A stretch of 64,000 nt of DNA, from assembly GCA_035610365.1 (NCBI GenBank), contig CM069435.1, positions 82,741,389 through 82,805,388 on the forward strand, in the 5' to 3' direction. The first letter of the stretch is position 1, and every line of letters begins with the position of its first letter. The translations under genes and the position numbers were made by a program. The notes under the pieces are model-generated. The model made no database searches. It saw only the letters and a list, made by a program, of their open reading frames with translations, and was not told the DNA's origin. Source of the stretch: Aquatica leii. Its lineage: Eukaryota > Arthropoda > Insecta > Coleoptera > Lampyridae. This document shows positions 31,620 to 44,365 of the stretch, piece by piece.

Positions 31620-33754
31620 AATACAAAAACATGAATATAATCAATTACGAAAGTTTTTGATCCGTTAATAAATAATCCTGTGTTTTGCGTTTCTTTTCGG
31701 TTAATACATTTTAGAAGGGCAGTTTATGGTGTATTGATTTTTATACTCATCAATGGGTATCTTGCTAAGTAGTTTATTAAAATAATTATAATTTTAAAAT
31801 TGTAGGTTTAATATAAATCTTCATCAATTTTTTGTCGTAAGAAACGTTAGATGTAGTGTTCGTTTTGTTTTCTAATGTTTTGTACGTACAAAATTACCAG
31901 AAAAGATCAAGGTAAATTCTGAAAAAAAGTAAAGGTAAAAGTCAGAAAGTTTTAAAATACAAAACTAAAAATACATTTAATATTAAATTTGTGTTTACAT
32001 TTATCAATAATGCAGCAAATTTTCTTTGTGGACAATGTTTACGTCTAGCAACTTTAAAGAAGTAACTACTTTTTAGGATGCGGCTGTTAATTTCTAAATT
32101 TCTACAACTTGTCTCTGATGTTTTCTATTTTGGTATTTAATAAAGAATCTTTGTTCATTTACATTAACAATTTATAAAATGCTCAAGAAAAGTCGAATAT
32201 AACTGTAAATAATATACATTTGGTTAGGTTTTCCAATATGGTAGTATCATTGTATAATAAAAATATAATTTTGATTGTTATATTTAAAGTTATTTTTAAC
32301 ATTGAAACAAAAATGTTAAATTTCAAGAATTTTCAAAAAATAATATTTTTTGTTTACAACGCTTATATACCAATTTAATAACAAAAAACAACAAAAAAGA
32401 TGAACCACAATCATGATACTAGGGTTAGAGCAAAGGAACCGTATAACAAAAACTAAAATAAAAAAATGAGTCAGAATTTAATACAATTTATAGAATCTCG
32501 CATCTTTAATCAGATATCCATGCAGCTAAAAAATATTATAACAGTGAAACAATTAGGAAACAAAATTAAAAATTGGCTGTTTCAAGAAAGAACTGGAATT
32601 ATAAAATCTCGAAGTACTTAAGCTAGTGTCTAGTTCTAGGGACATTGTTATGAATTTGGCTAGCCACCTGTGCTCCTAACCAACAACTACTATAATACCA
32701 AAGTTGTATATTTAAGATGAAAAGAACAGGAAAAAAATTAAACAATTTCGACTATAAACTAAGTGAAAATAACTATTAAACCTCAAAATAAATTTAATGA
32801 AATGACACATTTCAAAAGACAATTTTTTACAGTTCTACATATTACGATCTTTTATTTATTTTTTTATTTATTTAATCATATGCAACAGCACCACAGTTAG
32901 CGTAACAACAGTTTAAGTTACAGAAAGTAAGTAGTAAAAGACGTTTATTATGCTACAGAAACAGAAAAAACTCAATTAGACTCAATCTTGCAGAAAATAC
33001 ACATTAGAAGCAAAAAAACAGTTGTTTGAACGGATGAATCAACAACTAATAAAAAATATTGGAAAAAAAAACTATAAAATATGGAAATGATAGTATTAAG
33101 ATTTAGGGTTGTTTTTAATTGCAATAAAAACTGCATATTACTTATGAAAAACTAATTAAAACAAATATTTAACATTTAATATTAATTAATTTTCGTAAAA
33201 TTATTTTTTTTAATATTGAAATTATTTTGATACATACAATATAAAAACTATCTAAAATATTTTAATTGATTATTTTGTTAATAAATATCAAATAGTAGAG
33301 TGCCTAAAGTTAAATAATTAAATAACAACATAACTGACAACAAAAAGCATTATCAAGTTGTTATTATATCAAAATGAGTTACGCAAGTTATATTTTAGTA
33401 CATGTATTTCGTTGCGATATCGCACTGTTCAACAATGTTGCCGCTAAAAATGGTGCCACAATCTACAACAATTATTGAGGTGCCATATAGTTAATACGTC
33501 AAAATTATATACACTTGTATATCGCACAACGCCATCTGTGTTATTATGAATGAACCAAACTGTATAAATCTGACCACCAATTGACAAAATGACTCCCGAG
33601 CAATTTTTTGCGTACGAGCTTAAAAAGTGTTGATAAGCTTTAGAAAAATTTTACATGCAAAAGTACTGTGGCTCCCAAACTTGGGTGCCTCTTTGTATTT
33701 TTGGGTGCCACAATAACAATGAATACCCAATTATGGTGCCACAATGACAAATTT

Positions 33755-33798
<44 letters not shown>

Positions 33799-36700
33799 CT
33801 TACGTTAATATCCGATTTTGTATAGATTCGACAGCAATCGATTAATCACATGTAATTATCATTCATTAAAAATTAAGGTTATGTGGCATAGTACGTTTTA
33901 ACTACTATATAAAATACCTACTGTGTAAGGGGAAAAAGAAACAAGAACTACCCAAAATTACTTTTTTTAATTTTTGTGTGACTAATATACAGAATACAAC
34001 AAACATTGGGTAGACCTAAAAGAAACGTTTCGTTTAGCCATCGCCCTTGAATCAATAGTAGTTCCCTTTTGGCTTATGTCTGTAACAATTTATATATATA
34101 TATATATCAGTTATTAAAGTAGCTTGTTTCAAACCCCCATTTAATTCATTTATTCATTATAACTTGTGTAATTCAGTTGTCTAAATACCCTCACCATTAT
34201 CACATTGACTTAATCATTTTATTTTGTGTAATTAAAGTAAAGTATCATCCCCATTACCATCACCCTTGCCACCCATATTTACCTATTACATATCGTTATT
34301 TGTTTACTTGCATGTTGATTGTTTATAAATATAGAAGCGGACTTGTTGGGATTATTGTGTTTTTTTTGTTGTTATATTTGTATTTCAGCCAGTAGCGTAC
34401 CGATTCTCAACTTTAGTGTTGCTTTTAGAGCGAGAGCGACTATAGCTCCTATTTAATTTGTTGATATTTATACAGTGAGTATCATCGTTCTTGGCGCCCT
34501 TTTAGTCACCTTTTGTCGACATTGTATGGTTTGTGGATTCTTTGACCCACGACCCAGAACTAGTCCGGGATCAACAAATTTAGTTACATACGATATTGAG
34601 ACTGTATGCTTCGGGTTTAGTGGCGTGTATGAATGTGTGTATATATGTATGTAACAAATTTTGTAAATATGTAAATTATGCAAATTATTTTTACAGTTTC
34701 TTCTAGAGATAATTCTTTCTAACAATTTATTCAAATAAAAATTTTTGTAACATTAACAGTTTATTAGATATTTGATTTATAATTTAAAGTAAATTCGAAT
34801 CCTGCCTACGACAATTTTTTTAGAAAAAAATTACATTTCTTGAAGCGAAACCGATTTGACCCTTTAATTTTGTTGTGACAATTCACGCGTTTATGAAGAG
34901 TCGTTTTGAAAGTTTTTAATTAATTTAATTAATGAGTGTTATTTCTTTAAAAAATAAGAGTGGTATAAACAAATTTTATATAGACTATAATACAACATTA
35001 ATATAAAACAAAACAGTGTGCAGTTTATTTAAAATGAGAGTTTCAGAAACCTTTTACTTTTTGATCAATAAATAAAAATTGATTAGCAAAGAAGTTTAAT
35101 TTCTTCCATCCGCTTGTGTAGATTACTATTTGATACATAAATAATAAACATTTAATCAAATGCAGAACTATATTTTTTTAAAAACCAAAAAAAACTATAA
35201 TTTTCTTGGATTACTAAAAGCTACAATTAAACGCACAAAATCAATTTTGTAATCATCACTAATTTACAAGCACAAACTAAAACATTTATATAACGTGATT
35301 ATAAGTGATTAATTTTGCTGTAACAACATGATAGCCAATCATGTTTGTTTTACGAAAGTTTGTCTAATTAATAAATAAATTGGCAAGACAATTAATTAAA
35401 TTTATATGTAGCAATTGATTTGAACTCCACTTGAGGAACGTTATATGTCACAAGCATCTAATTATTATTTAACACGCTTTATCTATTACAAGCTTTATGT
35501 TTAGAACCTATAGCTAAAGAGTAATACTCTTTGGCATAACATCTTTTTGGATTTCGTATACAATAACATATGTATAAAAAGCATGCTTGAGAAATTAAAG
35601 TAGACTCAAATTTATTTTATAAGAATCATTTAAACACGTCCGCTTCTCAACTTTATTTTGCATACAGACGCAACAGTTGCTGTAATCGAAAGGGATGAAC
35701 TTGATATATTTTCTTTCTCTGTCAACATATCGCTTTAGATACTTGATACGTGACAGCGAGCAAAGTGCTTTTTTATCGTCAATGGGTACGCGATGTTTGC
35801 TCGTATTAATACTTTCTGATAGAAAAAAAATTATTTGTGTACTTTTGTCGGAAAAAGTGTATTTAAAACAACAACAAAAAATTGAAAACGAACAAAGTTT
35901 TACTAATTCACAGAACATACGTTATTTTTATAGTAGAACGCGTAAACAGACAATTTTAAAAAGAATTTTTTTAAGTGGTATAACTGTAAAATAGCAAATT
36001 CAGGACATTTATTTGCTTTTAGAGAAGCCTAGTCACGTAAAGCTGCTCTCATCACTTTATAACACACGTCTTGGGCATAAATTTGAGATTTACACAAGCT
36101 TCCGCAACCTTTATATGTGTATATACAATTTGATCATAGGATTTCATATCTAAAACATCTTTCAACGAATGTTTACTTACAAACTGTTTGGGGACAGTCA
36201 TGATGTTTTAAGCAACTTATTTAGTGCTTTCAAAAATACTCCGAAGCTTCAAGTTAAAGTCTGTATATTTCTTCTGAACTAGGATGTTATATGTTTAATT
36301 TAGTACACTAAAAATACTTAAAAATTTTGTTAATCAAATAATTCACGTTGAACTTAATTACGTTTGAAAAAAGATCTGCAGTTAGATGTTTTTATTATTT
36401 AACTTTACATTTGTAATATAGATGTGAATCAATAATGTTAATCTAGTGAAGTATTTTATATAGTGTATTATAATCAATTATAATTCTAATCGATGCTCTT
36501 AGTTTGTCCAAAACTGCTGTTATTTGCTGTTATATTCTTATATACTTATTACTATTACAATGAATTTGCAAAGTGCAACTTGTTCGTTCAAAATGTACCT
36601 GTCGTTTTTGTACTTAGAATTATACGGTACCAGAAAAGGCCTAAAACGGATGGCGACAAAATTAGGAAAGTTAAATTAACACTTTTGCTTTGTTTGGAAA

Positions 36701-36941
36701 AGATCCATTTAAATAATTTAAAATAAATTCATCATACTTCTTCAAATGCTTTTTGATACAGTATACAAATTATATTTATCGAACCTAGTTAAATGTTTAT
36801 GAGGTGCGTAACATTGATAAACGTGACATGTAGTATATTCTAATACACTTATACTATTTATACAAATTTTGTCCTTTTGTTATATTTTGTAACTTACTTT
36901 ACCATAATAATTTCAATATTGTAATAGTTAGCTTATGTAAA
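31620..36941. other. Long AT-rich stretch with microsatellites
   Basis: TA dinucleotide runs lie near 33755-33795 and 34090-34107. GGTGCCAC-type words cluster at 33450-33740 and resemble GTGGCACC words left of the Tc1 element. A TTGGCGCCC word at 34490 recalls a retroelement primer-binding site, but no LTR pair was found. A patch at 35595-35994 is open on both strands and slightly less AT-rich, with no recognisable product. Nothing else was seen. Confidence 0.35.
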
Positions 36942-37098
36942 TGTAGTATATTAAGTCAACATTGGCAACAATGTATTGGTTGTCGATGTTTTGCCATTTT
37001 TATAAAGATACACGTTTTCTTTAGTTGAATATGTTACATTGTGTTATTAGCCGAATAAAATCATTGTTAAGTTGTTTTCGTGAATGAGTACACCGCAA
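36942..37098 (+). repeat. 5' LTR of the old gypsy fossil
   Basis: 157-bp direct repeat of 41984-42140, diverged by roughly one in eight bases. Confidence 0.85.
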
Positions 37099-37136
37099 AT
37101 TGGCGACGAGTATAAATAGTTATTTACATACTAAGT

Positions 37137-39092
37137 GCGGGAAAGTTATGTTCCCGAATGAACGCAAGCTCGTGCTGCCTTGAGTGAATTCGGGAACAAT
37201 CTTCCCGCAAGAAGTTTGTACAATATTTTTTGTACGAATACTATTAAACTTGTCTAATTTGTATTTTTATTCATGTATTAATTCCAGAACATAAATATGT
37301 ATAAACAAAATTTATATGAGTATTAAATCAAAACACCATAAAAATGAAATTTGAGAGTTGGCAAGTTTTTTGTTTTGTTGATTTACGTAATTATTCAATT
37401 AAAACTTTTGTCATAACGTGAACAGCGCGTGATTTCTGTCATATATTGTCATTAACTTAAGGGTATAACTTAAATAACTTAAAAATTAAATAAAATAACT
37501 TAAATTATGAGTAATACTCAAAATTTGTCAATTGGGCCCAAACAAAAAAAATTTCCAATTTTACTGAAAATGTTTTATTGGCATATTTTCAAACGTATCC
37601 TAATAAAAAGTCTTTGTGGGCTACGTATTCAATGTTAAAGGCATGCTTAATTTTACACGACAACGTCAATATTTCCAATTATTCAAAACTAATTGCCTTT
37701 TTGAAACAAGAAACGGAGCACTATCAGCCAAAAAATCTAAGGTTTTAGAAGAGGAGCAAATTGCTAAATTTATAAATGATGCACCCAACAATGATTTTCT
37801 TTTAATGAAGGTATAGATACAATACTCATATTATTTACATATTTTTAAATTTTAAAATGTTAGGTTGTTTTAATAATGGGTGTAGCTGGAGCTTGTCGTC
37901 GCGAAGAGCTATGTAAAATGGCATTGAAAGATATCGAATTTAAAATTGATATGATATCAGTAACGATACCAGATACCAAAACCTATACCACCAGACGATT
38001 CGTAATTGTAGATCCTAAACGGATTTCTTTGCTGAAAGAATATAAAAATATTAGAGCTAAGTGTAACCAAAACCAGGATAGGTTCTTTTTTACTTACCAT
38101 AATGGTAAATGTATAAATTCCCCAGTTGGCATAAATACATTTGGGAAAATTCCATCACTAATCGCATCATACCTTAAGCTTGAGAATTCAAAAGAGTATA
38201 CTGGCCACTGCTTTCGTAGAACCTCGGCCACTATGTTGGCAAATCACGGAGGTGATTTGGTGACTCTGAAGAGGTATGGACTTTGGAAATCTTCGACTGT
38301 AGCTGAAGGGTACATTGAAGAATCTGTCAGTAGTCGCATAGCTATAGCGCAAAAATTGACTGCGGGTACATCCAGTACAGGTTCAGGCAGTTCCTTTGAA
38401 ATTCCTGTCATCAATGTAAACATGCCTCCTGCTTCTGCTACAGTAACGCAGTCCTTGAACATGAAGGAGATTGTTCCAGGAGTCCAAATATCCAATAGCG
38501 GAACTTTAAATATAAATAGTATAAATGTTACCATTTGTAATTCAAGCAATCATCGGTGAAATAATTGTTTCATTTTATGTAATTATAATTACTCTAGCTC
38601 TGTTATTTTGTTACAGATTATTAAATATTCCGTTTCTTTGTTCTTAACTTGTTCAAAACATATGAAAATAATAATCTTCTAATATTATTACATTTATTTA
38701 AATACTTACATTTTCTGATACGATAATTAAAGGTGATGTTAATCAACTTAACCATTCTACAAACACAATTATTTATCAATTACTTCACTTTGTTTAAATA
38801 AATATCTTCATTTATTACACAAAACATATGTTTATCACCCATAATTAATTGGTGTTGCCAACCACAAACAACCTTGCCAACTTCATTTATTAAATGCACT
38901 AACCTTATTATTTAGATATCAAATATTATTACAATTTCGCCACTTTATCTTAGTATTTTTGCGGGAAGTACACTCCAACAAATCATATTTTCTTATTTTG
39001 AATATGGTTTTTAAATTAATACTGTAGAAATGCCAGTGTTTTTTTTCCATTTTCCCGCACGCTGTTTGACGTTTGGGTGCGGGAAATAAATG
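37137..39092 (+). mobile_element. Crypton-like tyrosine-recombinase transposon inserted in the gypsy fossil
   Basis: The gypsy leader and its gag-like region are separated by about 2 kb that encodes a tyrosine recombinase. Both edges carry the same word GTGCGGGAAA (37137 and 39079), each followed within 40 bp by ATTCGGGA/CCCGAATG and GTTCCC words. Short direct repeats at both ends are expected of elements that integrate through a recombinase. Further GCGGGAA or TTCCCGC words at 37203, 38959 and 39050 may be binding sites. Exact ends are uncertain by tens of bases. Confidence 0.7.
37507..38559 (+). pseudogene. Crypton-like tyrosine recombinase, two exons, frameshifted
   Basis: Exon 1 (from ATG at 37507) reads MSNTQNLSIGPKQKK, then in another frame NFTENVLLAYFQTYPNKKSL, WATYSMLKACLILHDNVNIS and LIAFLKQETEHYQPK, then SKVLEEEQIAKFINDAPNND. 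The two frame changes fall in poly-A runs (near 37548 and 37732) and could be sequence errors. GT at 37811 to AG near 37864 bounds a 53-bp intron. Exon 2 holds the catalytic Arg (AGACRREEL), a Lys in the following beta hairpin, the box GHCFRRTSATML (His and Arg) and the nucleophile Tyr in STVAEGYIEES. The C-terminal tail (INVTICNSSN) resembles the short beta-rich tail of insect CryptonI proteins. Such enzymes insert circular elements by strand exchange. Apart from the two shifts the catalytic residues are all present. Confidence 0.8.
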
Positions 39093-41983
39093 TCATTCGG
39101 GATTCAGATGTTCCCAATTATGCGTAGAAGGCGGTAAATGGCATCGAACAGTATATGAGTACAAAAAAGTTTATTCCCATTGTCGGGAACAGTTTCGAAA
39201 ATTTACAAGAAGAGGAAGCACGTTATTATATATATAATTATCATTCAGTCCCAATTATTCTAACATCAGTATATGAACAAGTTTATAACATTTTAAAGAA
39301 CGTAATGTATCCACGGAAGCCCAGCGATGGTACTTACGAAAAACTAACAAAATTATTAGGAAAACCATTTCAACCAAAAAGGTCGCTGTATCGTAAGCGT
39401 ATTGCTTTTGATTCCGAAAGATAAAGGGAAGAAAATACAAATGATTGGTATGCTAAAGTAAAAACGTTAGCAAGTGAATGCGAATTCGATACATCTTTCA
39501 ACGAACGAGTACTTGACAAGTTTGTAACTATGTGAAGAAACTCATAAGAGTTCATTAGAAGACATGTTAGACCTAGCTTTGACAAAGGAAACAGCACTAA
39601 AAGAGAATGAACAAGCTACTATAAATAATTATAAGATTACAATTAGTAGGTTTTTAAAGAATGTGAATCATCCTTTACCTAGGATTGACGAAATTTTTAT
39701 GGAATTGCAAGGTGGAAAGAGATACACTAAACTAGATTTCTTAGCGCATGCAACCAGTTAGAAGTAACTTTAGAAACTGGTTATCTGTTAGTTTGGAGCA
39801 CAACTTTTGGTATTTACCGTGTTAAGAGGTTCCCTTATAGAACCAAACCAGCATGCTCTATTTTTCAAAATATTGTAGAGAGGGTGTTACAAGGTTGTTG
39901 GGGAACTGTTAATTATTTAGATGATGTGGTGGTAACAAGGAAAGATGAAAAGGAACATTGGTGTAATCTAGAGGAAGTTTTAAAAAAGTTAGACCGTGCA
40001 GGGTTTAGATTGAATTTTTCAAAATGTGAATTTTTTAAGGAATGTATATATTACTTAGGATATAAGATTACTAAAAGTGGTTTAAAAAGGGATGAAACGA
40101 AAATTGAGACGATTGTAGACGCCCCGCGTCCGCAGAATGTAACTCAACTGCCAGCATTTATAGGAATGCTTAATTATTATTCCAAATTTTTTCATAATTT
40201 TTCTCAAAAACTGGAGCCACTGTACAGATTATTACGCAAAGAGGTTAAATTTGCGTGGTCAATTAAATGTCAGAAATCTTTTAAATTATTAAAGTACGAA
40301 ATGATATCCGATAAAATTCTGGTTCATTATGATGCACATAAACCATTATTATTAGCCTGATAGTAGTAATTATGGAATAAAGGCGGTGTTACTACATCGT
40401 ATGGAAGATGGTACAGAAAAACCTATTATTTTCGTGTCGCGACTATTGACGAAATCAGGGAGAAACTATTCAATGATATGTAAGGAGGCTTTGAGTATAT
40501 ATTGAGAAGTAAAAAAATTATACCAGTATTTAGCAGAATGCAAATTTAGAATACTATCAGACCACAAACCATTAAAAGCGTTGTTTGGGGAACAAAGGAA
40601 TCTACCTCAAATGGCTGCTGGATGTTCACAAAAATAGTCGATATTTTTGTCCGGTTTTGATTATGAATTTAAATATGTTAAAGGCGCAAAAAATGTAAAA
40701 ACGGATATGTTATCCAGGTTGACATTGAACTCTGATCATTTCAAATCGAATTAAGCGACATTGGATTATTTAAATTTTGTTGAACAATTAGCGGCAATAG
40801 ATATTCTCAAAATAAGGTCGGAGACTAGACGTGATAAAATGCCAAAGAAATTTCTAAATTTTATTAAGTACGGGTTTCTTAGACTGTTAGATGATGAAAG
40901 TTTAAAGCCGTATTTATTGAGCGAAGGGGAATTATCCGTAGATAATGAAGTAGTGTTGTGGGGACACCGAGTAGTAACACCAAGCAGTTTGCGCGAATAG
41001 TTATTAAATTAATTGCATAGTATGCATGAGGGGATAGATGTTAGATAACAAGATAGAAAGCAAAGTAAATAGATGTAGCATTTGTTTAAGTATTAGAGCA
41101 AAACCTAATAAAGCAAAAATAATTTCTTGTGTTGAAGGTAGCTATTGTTATAAACGCATACATGCTGATTTCTTAAGGCCATTCAAGGGTCGAATAATCT
41201 TGTTAATAATAGACAGTTCTTCTAAATGGTTAGATGCTTTTATAATGAGGAGTACTGACACTAATACTACGATTGAGAAGTTTAGAGAATGAATTGCAAG
41301 ATTCGGATTGCCACAGGTTGTAGTAACTGACGATGGATCTCAGTTAGTTTCAGATTCATTTTCAAAATTTTTAACAAACAACGAGATTGGACATTTAACA
41401 TCGCCACCTTTCCACTCAGCAACAAACGGCTTAGCCGAGAATGATGTGAAAATTTTCAAAAATAGTATAAGTGAAGCATTGTTGGATGATACCAATGCCG
41501 ATGTGTCTTTTGAAACAATAGTAAACTGGTATTTATTCAGCTATAGAAATTCAGTACACATCGCAACGGGTGTCACACCATCCAGTTTAATGTTCAATTA
41601 TAAAGTCAGAACAAGATTAGATATATTAGGTAGAAAAAATAATATAAGGTTAAAGCTAACGGAGAAAGTTGAAAAAGAAGTGAAATAGTGTGGGCGAGTT
41701 AGTGTATTGTAGAGACTATCTTAATACAAACCAAAAGAAATCGGTTGAGTGTGAAATTGATGAAATTTTGGTAGATAGAATATAACGTGTAAAGTGGTAG
41801 GGGAAGAATTAGTCTGGAAGAGGCATGTAAACCAGATTATAAAAGTAGGAGCAAATGTTCAACAAAGTAAAAATTGGTAATAGAAACAAGCGAGACTCAG
41901 CGAGGCAACGAAGAAAAATAACAAGAAACGCCTAAATGCATTATTAAACCACCGGTTAGACTCAACTTATGAGGGGGCATATT

Positions 41984-42140
41984 GTAGTATATTAAGTCAA
42001 CATTGGCAACAATGTATTGATTGTCAATGTTTCGCCATTTTTAGGAGTATATACACGTTTTCTTAAGCTGAATATGTTGCATTGTTTTAGTAGCCGAAAT
42101 AAATCATTTTTACGTTGTTGTCGTGTATGAGTACACCACA
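41984..42140 (+). repeat. 3' LTR of the old gypsy fossil
   Basis: Direct repeat of 36942-37098, preceded by a G-rich polypurine tract. Confidence 0.85.
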
Positions 42141-42954
42141 ATAAATGTAAGAAAATAACTCGGTCTCGATAACTAATTATTTCTTTAATTCAATTTACGC
42201 TAAAGTAGCTTTCCGTCTTACCTGCATAGTTCTAGGATTTAGTTGAATATTGTACATATTGTTTCTGTTTGTGTCATTCTCTTTTGTTTGAAATGTCCTT
42301 TACTTTAAGTAAGAATAAGATTCTAGTTACCTAGCATCGTTAGGGGCTAACTACATGACCTCGGTGCCTGGTACAACTTTTGTTTTGTCACTGTTAATTA
42401 GTTTTTAAGTTTAAAAAAAATCGTATGAGAGTTCAGTTCAATTAATAGATAGCGCACTTGCTAATATCTACGTTTTAATTAACTAAAGATAAGGTGCAAC
42501 AGCACACCCAATCGTTATTTTAATTTTTGCATAAACATAATGTTCTTTCGAGACTAAGATTAATAAGTAAAATTATACGCGTAGTTAAATTCATTTTTGT
42601 CTTTTGCGCGTTGTGTAATGCAATCATTTTAACCGTTCATCGTCTCGAGCTATTCACCGCCATTTGAGTGTGAAACCCAGGATTTGAACATTTCTCGAGA
42701 CGATGTACATTCGATATTTCTACAAATCAACCAGTCGTCTTTAAATCAAGGATCGACGCCATTTAGTAAGTGCATTTTCCTTAATCTTTGTTGCATTGTT
42801 ACCCCTTGCCTTATTGTGCGTGGCATCGTCATGGATGATTTGAAATTGTAGGGAAGCTTATTAAAATCGCGTTTATCTAGTTTCTATTATTAATTTAAAT
42901 CAAGGGTAAACGATTTTACTGCAACAATATCCTGTTTAGTCTTTAATCGAATAA
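42141..42954. other. Mixed-composition stretch, no gene assigned
   Basis: Somewhat less AT-rich than usual here. It may include leader or LTR sequence of the following BEL/Pao fossil, for example a TTTAGTAAGTGC word at 42765 that would serve as a splice donor. No second LTR copy was found in the window. Confidence 0.3.
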
Positions 42955-43670
42955 TTGATTGCATTCCCACAAAATTCTTTAATGTAGCGCAGTTAAATAT
43001 ACCTGCGAACTTTCGTTTGGCTGATCCAAGACTTACATTACAAGCAACATTGACGTTCTTTTAGGTGCTGATATATTTTAGAACTTACTTTGTGTCGGAC
43101 AACACAAATTAGGCAAACATTAACCTATCTTACAAAAAACAAAATTAGATTGGATAATCGATGGTCAAATTACTCAAGATGATAAAGTTGCATTATTGTT
43201 AGCATGCGTGCACACTTTACAAGATGATCAAACCCGAGAACAATTACAAAAGTTCTGGGAAATCAAAAAATGTAAAAATAATTATAGCCCATACTCAACA
43301 GACAAGCAATCTTGCGAAAGTCATTTCTTATATACTACTATTCGAGATCATTTCGGACGTTTTATAGTAAACATTCCCTATAAAAACAATATTACTTTTC
43401 TTGGTGAATCCCGCTTTTTAGCGTTAAAACGATTTTATTCGTTAGAACAAAAACTGTTGGTCAATTCATCATTAAAACAGGAATATACAAAATTTCTGGT
43501 AGAGTATGAAGCTTTTGGTCAGATGACTGCTATTGACAAATCCTATTTGCACAATAGTTTAAAATTTTATTTGCCACATCACGCCGTTATCAAGGCAACT
43601 AGCTCAACTACCAAACCTCATGTTGTTTTTTATGGTTCTGCAAAACCACATCAATGTTATTATTAAACGA
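42955..43670 (+). mobile_element. BEL/Pao fossil fragment
   Basis: The fragment covers the end of the protease region (NIPANFRLADPRL, near 43000) and the segment between protease and reverse transcriptase, with LQKFWEIKKCKNN, FLYTTIRDHFGRFIVNIPYK, SRFLALKRFYSLEQKL and FLPHHAVIKATSSTTK. These are standard BEL/Pao words. It is truncated at both sides and has a few breaks. It belongs to the same superfamily as 6480-9130. Confidence 0.8.
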
Positions 43671-43679
43671 CACTCAAGA

Positions 43680-44125
43680 CAACGGCTATGTAATACAGAG
43701 GGTAAATTTAATGCTATTATGTGCAGAGTTTAGATGTTGAAAGAACTGATTTAATTTATCTTTGCCATGAGGCCATACAACAAACGTATATTTTAGTTTC
43801 AAAATATTCTATGTAAATATTGGCTATAACTGGAGAGAGCGGTGAACCCATGGACGCTCTTTTTACTTGTTTAAACAAGTTGTCGTTATAACTGAAATAA
43901 GTGTTTTTAAGGGAGAGTTTGATGAGCAGAACTTCTTCTCTCTTTGAGCAAAAACAACACTTCGTCGACCGGGACTTTGGTAAAAATAGATACTACGTCA
44001 AAACTGACTAGGATATCTTTTTTTGTTATTCGCAAGTTCTTAATTTTCCCTACAAAATTTGTAGATTCTTTAATGTCAGTCAGTCAGGCGCTAATGGAAA
44101 GATATGGTCCGTTAATCGCGCTAAA
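43680..44125 (-). pseudogene. Penelope-like reverse transcriptase fragment
   Basis: The minus strand reads KKDILVSFDVVSIFTKVPVD (near 44020-43960), the RT motif A with the catalytic Asp. It is followed by TYFSYNDNLFKQV, ASMGSPLSPVIANIYIEYFE (motif B, near 43850) and QFFQHLNSAHNSIKFTL (near 43730). Word order and spelling match Penelope-like RTs and not LINE or LTR RTs. One or two frame changes occur, and both ends are cut: BEL/Pao on the left and a foldback repeat on the right. Confidence 0.75.
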
Positions 44126-44162
44126 CGCTATTGATATAAATATCGTCACTTACACGTTTTCT

Positions 44163-44365
44163 TTCAGCGACTTTTATCACTCTGAAGATGCAAGTTGCAA
44201 TGTCTAGCAAAACGTCAGTTTGTTTGTGTTCACGAACGACAATACGACATAGGCCAAGTTCTACTTCTTGTTTTAGCTTTGAAGAAGAGACTAGGACTAA
44301 GCCTAAGTCTGGGTGTTTAACTACGACGCGGTCTAAGCCGAAAGTCGCTTATAATCATAAACATA
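44163..44365 (+). mobile_element. Foldback/hammerhead-like element, second copy
   Basis: Matches the 308-bp insert at 10184-10491 from TCACTCTGAAGATGCAAG to CGAAAGTCGCTTATAATCAT, keeping the hammerhead-like core (44182-44215) and the right arm but only a remnant of the left arm. It abuts the PLE reverse transcriptase fragment. Confidence 0.7.

Larger units (their letters stand above)
36942..42140 (+). mobile_element. Old Ty3/gypsy LTR retrotransposon fossil
   Basis: Two 157-bp LTRs beginning TGTAGTATATTAAGTCAACA (36942-37098 and 41984-42140) differ at roughly 12% of positions, so the copy is much older than the one at 13.7 kb. A TAAA duplication may flank it. A primer-binding-like ATTGGCGACGAG follows the 5' LTR and a polypurine tract ATGAGGGGGCATA precedes the 3' LTR. 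Recognisable parts are a gag/capsid-like region (about 39155-39530), reverse transcriptase with YLDDVVV (about 39680-40300), RNase H (about 40370-40740) and integrase (about 41040-41690, with VVTDDGSQLVS and HSATNGLAENDV). It resembles the K02A2.6-like gypsy group. It is broken in about ten or more places. A Crypton-like element is inserted near its 5' end. Confidence 0.85.

Noticed and set aside
27869-33805. Large element bounded by ACGTAAGTG and CACTTACGT next to TA microsatellites
   Set aside because: The microsatellite lies outside the word at the left and inside it at the right, so the ends are not mirror images; a 9-mer match can occur by chance.
34483-34500. Primer-binding-like TTGGCGCCC suggesting an LTR end
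   Set aside because: No matching LTR pair and no pol words nearby; a nine-base match alone is weak.
35595-35994. Overlapping frames of about 100 codons on both strands
   Set aside because: No motif, no splice context and both strands open; not enough to call a gene.
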